Positions 29,795-35,188 of a stretch of 35,188 nucleotides of DNA are shown here, piece after piece. The translations under genes were made by a program, and so were the position numbers. The notes below the pieces were generated by a model. The model was not told the origin of the DNA, ran no database searches, and saw only the letters and a program-made list of their open reading frames with translations. Source of the DNA: Bacteroidales bacterium UBA6408 (GTDB lineage Bacteria > Bacteroidota > Bacteroidia > Bacteroidales > UBA932); assembly GCA_002439805.1 (NCBI GenBank), contig DJPQ01000071.1, forward strand, positions 1 through 35,188, given 5' to 3'. Each line of letters opens with the position of its first letter. The stretch's first letter is position 1.

Positions 29795-31378
29795 CTACTG
29801 GTCAGAATACCTCGCGAACGCCTGCTCAATCACGGTGCGCTTCTCCGGACAGGCCTTGACTATCGCGTCCCTGAGCGACGTGACGGAAGTCACGTCACCG
29901 GACATCGCCCCGAAAATCACATCACGGCCGACTCCCCTCTCATCGAGATACTTGAGAATCTGGGGCTTGAACCAGAAGCTTTCCCCGCTGTCCGGAACAT
30001 ATCCGCCGTAGCGGTCCTTGTGCATCACGCTTTCGAGATAGTAAGCCCACATCTCACCCACCGCGCAGTAGCCGGCGCCGTCCTCCTTCCCGGTTCCGTA
30101 GGTCGAGCCGCTCGACACGAACGAGCGCAGGATGTACTCCACATACTTGTTCCAGTAGCCGTTCCCGACCTTGGCATAGTGGCTTGAATGGGCAAGTTCA
30201 TGAACGGTGTCAGACCAGATTCTCCTGTACGAGGCCTTCCCGGAGGTTCCGAGGGTGATGTCGGGCGCAAAGAGCTTCACGAGCGGGGAATAGACGCCGA
30301 GAAAGCCGGCGATGAGAGCATGGCTCACGACCGCCCCCTGATGAATCATTGGGGAACTGCAGTTTTCAAGACCGTTCATTATCCAGAGCCTCAGGTCGGC
30401 CGGAGGCGCGGAAATGTTCATGTCCTCCTTGCCGCAGCGGCCGATATAGTCATAGACGGCATTGTTCACGACGCAGCGGCGGAACAGCTTTCCCTCTGAA
30501 TCAGCGGTGACGTTCAGGCTGACTCCGGAAGGCTCCGCCTTTCCGAGGGTAGAGACAGAGGCAGGCACGAGTATCAGGTTGAAGCCTATAGCAAAATTCT
30601 TCTCGTTTTTGAACACCAGCCGATATCGAAGCCTTGACGAGAACTGCCGGTCCATGCTGTAGTAGCCGTCCCGGTCGGTGTATGCACGGGCGAACTTAAC
30701 GAATGCGTTGCAGCTGACCATAACCCCTGCCACGCCGACCGGTTTCCCGCCGTTCGCTTCCTCGTCCACTATGGTAATCCGCCCTGCCGGATTAACCCTG
30801 TCCGCCTTTGTGACGAGAGGGGAGGCCAGCATCCCGGCATTGCCGGTAATCTCGTACGCCTTGCGCTCGACAGCCTCCCAGTCCAGCCCGTCCGCCTTCG
30901 TGGAAGGATCGTGTGCGGCGATGTAGCACTCGTGCAGGACCTGATGCCTGATGTCAGGAAACTCGAAATCCTTGGGAACGACGGCATACTGCCAGGTGAT
31001 TTCTTCCTCTCCTACCGACGGATCCCGGTACCAGTCCCCCTCGCGCAGAATCTCGTAGTCAAGCGGATGATCCAGAAGCTCGACCCCGGAGGCCTTCAGC
31101 AGGTCGAACTCATCCTGATTCGCCGGAAGAAAGCGCACATAGAGGTCGGTGGTGCTCACATTGACACGGTCGGCCTTTGTCGGATAAATCTCGCGCAGGG
31201 CCTTAGTCATGTTTTCGGTCCTGTACGGATCCTCCAGCTGACGGCCGAGCACAATCGCCTCATGCGGGACCTCAACACCTTCCGGTCCGGCCGGGCTGTT
31301 GCCGGAACCGATGTCAATTCTTTCGCAGGACGACAATAATGTCACAGCAGCCCCGAAAAACAAAAGAATACGTTTCAT
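29795..31378 (-). CDS. Surface lipoprotein with HExxH zinc-protease motif
   Basis: First gene of the fimbria-like operon. The 527 residues begin with a lipoprotein signal (LLSSC, Cys18). A region of about 200 residues follows with three TKAD-type motifs: TKADRVN at 67-73, STKADGL at 159-165 and TKADRVN again at 190-196. Residues about 200-260 look like a carboxypeptidase-regulatory beta fold (TDRDGYYSM). The C-terminal domain has DTVHELAHSSHY (His393, Glu394, His397), followed 45 residues later by GEMWAYYLES with Glu442 as the likely third zinc ligand, a gluzincin-like arrangement. I know similar HELAH...GEMW lipoproteins from Bacteroidota, without a named function. Processing of the fimbrillin is an inference from gene order. 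Confidence 0.8.
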   Translation of the reverse strand: MKRILLFFGAAVTLLSSCERIDIGSGNSPAGPEGVEVPHEAIVLGRQLEDPYRTENMTKALREIYPTKADRVNVSTTDLYVRFLPANQDEFDLLKASGVELLDHPLDYEILREGDWYRDPSVGEEEITWQYAVVPKDFEFPDIRHQVLHECYIAAHDPSTKADGLDWEAVERKAYEITGNAGMLASPLVTKADRVNPAGRITIVDEEANGGKPVGVAGVMVSCNAFVKFARAYTDRDGYYSMDRQFSSRLRYRLVFKNEKNFAIGFNLILVPASVSTLGKAEPSGVSLNVTADSEGKLFRRCVVNNAVYDYIGRCGKEDMNISAPPADLRLWIMNGLENCSSPMIHQGAVVSHALIAGFLGVYSPLVKLFAPDITLGTSGKASYRRIWSDTVHELAHSSHYAKVGNGYWNKYVEYILRSFVSSGSTYGTGKEDGAGYCAVGEMWAYYLESVMHKDRYGGYVPDSGESFWFKPQILKYLDERGVGRDVIFGAMSGDVTSVTSLRDAIVKACPEKRTVIEQAFARYSDQ

Positions 31379-31402
31379 ATCGCTTCATTTTTAATTACGG
31401 GG

Positions 31403-31410
31403 CAAAGCTA
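31403..31410 (-). promoter_or_regulatory. Fimbrial operon -7 box
   Basis: TAGCTTTG on the minus strand is an exact TAnnTTTG match 25 bases upstream of the first operon gene. The position of the -33 element is occupied by a 35-bp palindrome (31416-31450). Confidence 0.6.
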
Positions 31411-31415
31411 TAACC

Positions 31416-31450
31416 AATTAGCCGTTGAATGAAATATTCAGCGGCTAATT
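31416..31450. repeat. 35-bp inverted repeat at the fimbrial promoter, possible operator
   Basis: AATTAGCCGTTGAAT (31416-31430) and ATTCAGCGGCTAATT (31436-31450) are complementary over 15 bases with one G-T mismatch, around a 5-base centre. It starts six bases upstream of the -7 box, where RNA polymerase would contact the -33 region. No T-tract follows on the minus strand, so a terminator role is less likely. Confidence 0.6.
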
Positions 31451-31454
31451 GCAC

Positions 31455-31488
31455 AAATCGCCCTCAGAGACATCTCCAAGGGCGATTT
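31455..31488. repeat. Inverted repeat between deoC and the fimbrial operon
   Basis: AAATCGCCCT (31455-31464) and AGGGCGATTT (31479-31488) are perfectly complementary with a 14-base loop. It could be a terminator (T-rich on the plus-strand side) or part of a regulatory region. Confidence 0.6.
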
Positions 31489-31503
31489 ATTTCTCAAATT
31501 CAG

Positions 31504-31525
31504 AAAAAGTTTGCGCAAACTTTTT
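31504..31525 (-). terminator. Palindrome after deoC, probable terminator
   Basis: AAAAAGTTTGC and GCAAACTTTTT form a perfect 22-bp palindrome 11 bases beyond the deoC stop codon. On the minus strand the hairpin ends in TTTTTC. The stem is AT-rich, so it may act together with the inverted repeat at 31455-31488. Confidence 0.55.
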
Positions 31526-31536
31526 TCGCAAAAAGC

Positions 31537-32427
31537 TTAAAAATAGGCCACCGTCTTCTGCTCTACGGCGGACAAAATGCTGTTTGCAACGCGGCTGACG
31601 CCATATCGGAACAAATCCTTATTTAGCCACTCCCTACCGAGAGCCGCTGAAACTATGAGGTAGTAACAAATTGCATCTTTTGCGTTGGAAATGCCCCCGG
31701 CAGGCTTGAATCCGACCTTTTTTCCGGTCTTTTCATAGAATTTGGCGATGCACCGGCACATCACGAAGGCAGCGACCGGGGTCGCGTTCACCTCCACCTT
31801 TCCGGTCGATGTCTTTATGAAATCCGCACCTGCCTCCATTGCGAGAAACGATGCCTTCGCGATGTTCTCCACAGAGCCAAGCAGCCCCGTCTCGAGTATG
31901 ACCTTCAGATGAACGGAGCGTCCCTGCTTCCGCGCGACGGAGTCGATGCACTCTCTCACAGCGCGGATTTCCTCGGAGGCCCTGTCGTATTCACCGGCAA
32001 GGAAAGCGTTGAGAGTAAGCACTATATCAACCTCGTCAGCTCCGTTCTCAACCGCCTTCTCACACTCCAGAAGCTTCACCTCAAGAAAACTCTGAGATGA
32101 CGGGAAGCAGGCGGAGACTACCGTAATGTGATAGTCCCCCTTCCTGTTGTCACGTACAACCGACGCGAAATTGGGATATACGCAGACGGAAGCCGGATAC
32201 GGCCAGCCCGGAAACTTTCCCGGAAATTCGTTAACCTTATCGACAAGGGCGGAAATCGAAGCATCCGTGTCATTTGTCTTGAGCGAAGTGACGTCAAGCA
32301 TCGAGAAACAGTTCTTCAGAACATCCTCGGTCATGAATCCGTCAATGTTCGCGGAAATGTTGCCTATTGCCGCGTCAATCTCCTCCGGCTTCGGATAGTA
32401 GCCGTATTTATCAAAGTAGTCAGTCAT
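31537..32427 (-). CDS. deoC: Deoxyribose-phosphate aldolase
   Basis: DeoC splits 2-deoxyribose 5-phosphate into glyceraldehyde 3-phosphate and acetaldehyde in deoxynucleoside breakdown. The 296-residue protein has the class I aldolase sites: LKVILET with Lys175, FIKTSTGK with Schiff-base Lys205, and KPAGGI with Lys241. It is longer than the E. coli enzyme (259) mainly through an N-terminal extension of about 30 residues. It lies 119 bases downstream of the radical SAM gene; no exact promoter box was found in that gap. Confidence 0.95.
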   Translation of the reverse strand: MTDYFDKYGYYPKPEEIDAAIGNISANIDGFMTEDVLKNCFSMLDVTSLKTNDTDASISALVDKVNEFPGKFPGWPYPASVCVYPNFASVVRDNRKGDYHITVVSACFPSSQSFLEVKLLECEKAVENGADEVDIVLTLNAFLAGEYDRASEEIRAVRECIDSVARKQGRSVHLKVILETGLLGSVENIAKASFLAMEAGADFIKTSTGKVEVNATPVAAFVMCRCIAKFYEKTGKKVGFKPAGGISNAKDAICYYLIVSAALGREWLNKDLFRYGVSRVANSILSAVEQKTVAYF

Positions 32428-32546
32428 TTTTATATATTTTAATCATTATGTAATTTGAATCCTTCAAAAGGAAACAACCTTTGTCACATCTCTTTTACAA
32501 CCCGCCGGGAGCCATTATGCCAAGATGCACAAAGCCTTCCTGCGTT

Positions 32547-33305
32547 TCAGCCACGGACCTGTACCGTGAACCCCTCTTCCACGAGCGGACGCACAAAAGA
32601 GCTTATCTCATCAGAGGAATACTTATGCAGAGCCTTCTGCGGGGTCTCGCGGTCTATCGAATAGGCCATTATCTCCCTCGGTCTCAGCTTCCTCACAATG
32701 TCCATCCATCCCGTCAGGTTCTCCGGAGCCGCCGAGTCAAACCCGTCGCACCGGAGGAACATCGTCTGGAGTATGAAATCGCCCTCAAACGCCCCGAGAC
32801 TTTCCACAACCCTGTTAAGGTCATAGTTTCCCGCAGGCTTGTTTATCCTGTCTGCAAGGAACGAAGTCGCGGCGTCAATCTTCATCACAGGATTATCCAC
32901 CTTGCGCAGAGCCGCGAATATCTCCCCCTTTCCGCAGGTCGTGGCGTTCGAGAACACCGTGACCTTCGCAGAAGGGGCGAGTTCATCCCGCAGGGAAAGC
33001 GCGACATCCACAATTTCCGGGAAATTAGGATTGAGTGTGGGCTCACCGTTACCGGAAAACGTAATCGAGTCAAGGGGTATCCCCTTTTCGGAAATATGCG
33101 AAAGCGCCGTGCGCATAGCCGTCCCGAAATCATCCGCGGTCGGGAACGGCCCCCGGGAGAAATTGTCCCGGTTCCATCCGCATTCGCAGTATATGCAGTC
33201 GAAATTGCACAACTTGCCCTTCGGGGGAAGCAGGTTCACCCCGAGAGAAGTCCCGAGCCGACGGCTGTGTATCGGGCCATATACTATATTGTCGAAATGC
33301 AGCAT
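32547..33305 (-). CDS. Radical SAM protein (COG0731-like)
   Basis: The 252-residue protein binds a 4Fe-4S cluster through CNFDCIYC (Cys33, Cys37, Cys40). It opens with YGPIHSRRLGTSLGVNLLP, the signature of a radical SAM group related to the wyosine-synthesis protein TYW1 (COG0731). The SAM-binding GNGEPTLNP and the SNATT region follow. Bacterial members have no agreed substrate to my knowledge. There is no SPASM domain. It lies 35 bases after the DUF4296 lipoprotein gene and upstream of deoC. Confidence 0.85.
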   Translation of the reverse strand: MLHFDNIVYGPIHSRRLGTSLGVNLLPPKGKLCNFDCIYCECGWNRDNFSRGPFPTADDFGTAMRTALSHISEKGIPLDSITFSGNGEPTLNPNFPEIVDVALSLRDELAPSAKVTVFSNATTCGKGEIFAALRKVDNPVMKIDAATSFLADRINKPAGNYDLNRVVESLGAFEGDFILQTMFLRCDGFDSAAPENLTGWMDIVRKLRPREIMAYSIDRETPQKALHKYSSDEISSFVRPLVEEGFTVQVRG

Positions 33306-33340
33306 CTTTTTATCTCAATTCAATGTATTCCTGCCCGTCG

Positions 33341-34144
33341 TCAACGCGTCAGGCTGTCCCGGGCGGGAAGAAGACGCCTGCGCCTCGGCTGGCTCTCCGG
33401 AGCCTGAAGATCCCCGGTGACGAGACGAGGTTCTCCCACAAGCTTCAGCTGAGTGGCTGGAGCGGCAGGACTGTCAGGCAGCGCAGTCTTGATTCCAGCA
33501 GGCGGCACAGCCCAGGACGAATCCGCCGGAGCAAGCCTGATGCTGTCGGAAACCACGGCGAGGCTGTCCGCCGCGACATCCGCAGAGTCAGTCCTGATTG
33601 TCATGGCCGGACCGTCATAGGTAGTGTCCGTAGCCTGTACAAATCTGAATACCAAACAGTTGAGAGAATCCCACGCTACCGTCACGCTGTCAGACGGATT
33701 CGTCCTCGACATGCCCCTCATCAGCGAATCGACGTTCAGACGGACGAGATTCCTGAGCGAGTCAAGCCTGCGACTCTCTTTCAGAGCCTCCTCACGAGCC
33801 TTCTTCTCGGCCTTGAGCTCCGAGAGCCTGTCGTTCAGAATCTCAGAAGTCCTGCGGAGAATCCTCGAATAGCGTGTCGGATCCTTCATGTAGGCGTTGA
33901 CACTGTTCAGATAGTCGTCGTAGCTGTAGCCGTATTTCTCAAGAATCGGAGCATAGACCAGCGAGGTGTCGGCCTCACGCCTGAGCGAGCGGTTGTCGTC
34001 GAGCCACTGGTCAAGCACATACATCTCGGCATATATCTCCGACATCTTCTCCTTCGGGATGACGCGCTCCTTCCTCCCGCAGGAGGCGAGCATGAGTCCG
34101 AGAACAAGCGTCAGGACAAGACTATATGCCGGAAACCTCTTCAC
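33341..34144 (-). CDS. DUF4296 lipoprotein
   Basis: The 267-residue protein has a lipoprotein signal (LASC, Cys22) and then the DUF4296 domain at about 28-110: IPKEKMSEIYAEMYVLDQWL and YAPILEKYGYSYDDYLNSVNAY. A charged helical stretch (about 110-140) and a low-complexity Asp/Ser/Pro-rich tail with a final Arg cluster (RRRRLLPARD) follow. The function is unknown. It starts six bases after pheT, a linkage often seen in Bacteroidales. Confidence 0.85.
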   Translation of the reverse strand: MKRFPAYSLVLTLVLGLMLASCGRKERVIPKEKMSEIYAEMYVLDQWLDDNRSLRREADTSLVYAPILEKYGYSYDDYLNSVNAYMKDPTRYSRILRRTSEILNDRLSELKAEKKAREEALKESRRLDSLRNLVRLNVDSLMRGMSRTNPSDSVTVAWDSLNCLVFRFVQATDTTYDGPAMTIRTDSADVAADSLAVVSDSIRLAPADSSWAVPPAGIKTALPDSPAAPATQLKLVGEPRLVTGDLQAPESQPRRRRLLPARDSLTR

Positions 34145-34150
34145 TGCAGC

Positions 34151-35188
34151 CTACCTCAGAGTCGCACCGTTCTCATTCCGGAAGGAAGAGAGCAGCTTCT
34201 GCATAATCCTCTCGACATCAGCGTCCGTGAGAGTCTTGTCAATGTCCTGAAGCACGAAGCTAAGCGCATACTGCTTCTTGCCCTGAGGAATCTTGTCGCC
34301 CTTATAGACATCGAACAGCGACACGCTCTTCAGAATCTTCTTGCCGGCCCTGTACGCTGTCCGGCGAAGGTCGGCAAAGCTGACGTTCTCATCAAGCAGA
34401 AGCGCGAGGTCACGGCGTACCTCCGGATACTTAGGTAGTTCCCTGTAGCTGATCTTGTCCCTCTTCACAAGTTCAAAGAGGACCTGCCAGTTGATTTCGG
34501 CGGCGAACACCGGCTGCCTGATGCCGAACTTCCGAAGCAGAGGCTGTGCAATCACGCCGAGAACCGCAAGCTGACGGTGACTCCCCGGAAGCAGGTACGT
34601 CTGCCCGTCAGAGAATATGTCCGCAGGAGCCTCTGCCGTCTCCATCTGGTAGAGATCCACGCCTAAGCGCTTCAGAAGCGCCTCCACATAGCCCTTGAGC
34701 TGGAAGAAGCTGCCCTTGCCGGAGTCGGTGCGCCATGACTTCTCAGGAGCACCGGAAATGAACATGGCATAGCACTGGTGTTCGTCGATGTCGTCGAGTC
34801 GCGGCTCGGAAGTCACGTTCTTCAGAGAATATACGGAGCCGTATTCAAATGTGCGGAGATTCGTCGCCTGACGGTTAATGTTATATGCAATCACCTCCAA
34901 ACCATTGATTATCAGCGTCTGACGCATCACATTAAGGTCGGAACTGAGCGGGTTGAGCACGCGAACGCAGCGTTCCTCCGGGAATGTCGTGAGCTTCGAG
35001 TAATATTCGCCCTTCGTAAGGGAGTTGTTCATCGTCTCGACAAAACCGTTCGCGGCGAGCCAGTCGGAGATAGTGTTGCGGACAATCTCAGGCTCAGGCT
35101 TCTCGCTCGGATTCACAGACATCCTCATGGCCTTCGGAAGCTCGACATTGTTATATCCATAGACGCGGAGTATCTCCTCGACGACGTC
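34151..35188 (-). CDS. pheT: Phenylalanyl-tRNA synthetase beta subunit, 3' part
   Basis: PheT pairs with PheS in the tetramer that charges tRNA-Phe. The window holds the last 345 residues; the 5' end is beyond the right edge. The frame is open to 35188, starting with DVVEEILRVYGYNN, the end of the B5 domain. The non-catalytic synthetase-like domain follows (LNPLSSDLNVMRQTLI, NLRTFEYGSVY). The C-terminal FDX-ACB tRNA-binding domain begins near YPEVRRDLALLLD and includes SVSLFDVYKG and KQYALSFVLQ. The internal ATG at 35128 is not the true start. The DUF4296 gene follows after six bases. Confidence 0.97.
   Translation of the reverse strand, partial: DVVEEILRVYGYNNVELPKAMRMSVNPSEKPEPEIVRNTISDWLAANGFVETMNNSLTKGEYYSKLTTFPEERCVRVLNPLSSDLNVMRQTLIINGLEVIAYNINRQATNLRTFEYGSVYSLKNVTSEPRLDDIDEHQCYAMFISGAPEKSWRTDSGKGSFFQLKGYVEALLKRLGVDLYQMETAEAPADIFSDGQTYLLPGSHRQLAVLGVIAQPLLRKFGIRQPVFAAEINWQVLFELVKRDKISYRELPKYPEVRRDLALLLDENVSFADLRRTAYRAGKKILKSVSLFDVYKGDKIPQGKKQYALSFVLQDIDKTLTDADVERIMQKLLSSFRNENGATLR

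Noticed and set aside
31504..31525. Perfect 22-bp palindrome as a replication or recombination site
   Set aside because: Its place 11 bases after a stop codon and its T-run make a terminator the simpler reading; no further copies were seen in the window.
32481..34438. Two long overlapping plus-strand open frames
   Set aside because: They run antisense to the radical SAM, DUF4296 and pheT genes and have Arg/Pro-rich shadow composition.
1..35188. Mobile elements, CRISPR arrays or phage genes
   Set aside because: No transposase, integrase, regular spaced repeats or terminal repeats were seen on either strand.

Overview
The window comes from a member of the Bacteroidales (phylum Bacteroidota) with a fairly GC-rich coding sequence. 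Four things point there: a fimbrillin/Mfa2-type fimbrial operon with a DUF3575 barrel, the ExbB - small membrane protein - ExbD - ExbD cluster, DUF4296 next to pheT, and the promoter motif TAnnTTTG in front of most transcription units. Shine-Dalgarno sites are mostly absent. A Rikenellaceae-like or related uncultured gut lineage would fit, but the genus is a guess. No insertion sequence, phage gene, rRNA or CRISPR array was seen.

Layout, left to right. 1-59: start of an unidentified minus-strand gene. 368-1846 (+): rlmH and a bile acid:sodium symporter-type transporter, closed by a bidirectional terminator. 1908-4724 (-): asnS, udk and a TonB-like protein. 4876-8517 (-): exbB, a four-helix membrane protein, two exbD genes, then alkaline phosphatase. 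8726-11850 (-): dprA, tatD and a type I asparaginase. 12037-13865 (-): a Nudix hydrolase and queA. 14012-16014 (+): a START-like protein and an RsmF-type RNA methyltransferase whose end overlaps the convergent S41 protease by 30 bp. 15985-22344 (-): ridA, a 733-residue envelope protein, an acyl-CoA ligase, dCMP deaminase and the S41 protease. 22421-23274 (-): a DUF177 (YceD) protein, rpmF and tRNA-Arg(CCU). 23375-25383 (-): typA and tRNA-Leu(CAG). 25471-31378 (-): the fimbria-like operon. 31537-35188 (-): the 3' part of pheT, a DUF4296 lipoprotein, a radical SAM protein and deoC.

Most of the window is housekeeping: tRNA charging and modification, translation factors, nucleotide salvage and TonB energy supply. 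The accessory part is the five-gene operon at 25471-31378. It encodes a lipoprotein with an HExxH zinc-protease motif, a DUF3575 outer-membrane barrel, an OmpA-like lipoprotein, a fimbrillin-like lipoprotein and an Mfa2/FimB-type anchor. The genes are tightly spaced behind one promoter, and a 35-bp palindrome lies where the -33 element should be. I read it as a compact type V pilus-like system with its own candidate processing protease; this is the region most worth a closer look.

Transcription logic is unusually readable. Twelve exact TAnnTTTG boxes sit in intergenic DNA in the right orientation. Some lie within a few bases of the start codon (rlmH, tatD), some share bases with the preceding terminator (asnS, ridA), and one pair faces each other between the Nudix and START-like genes.
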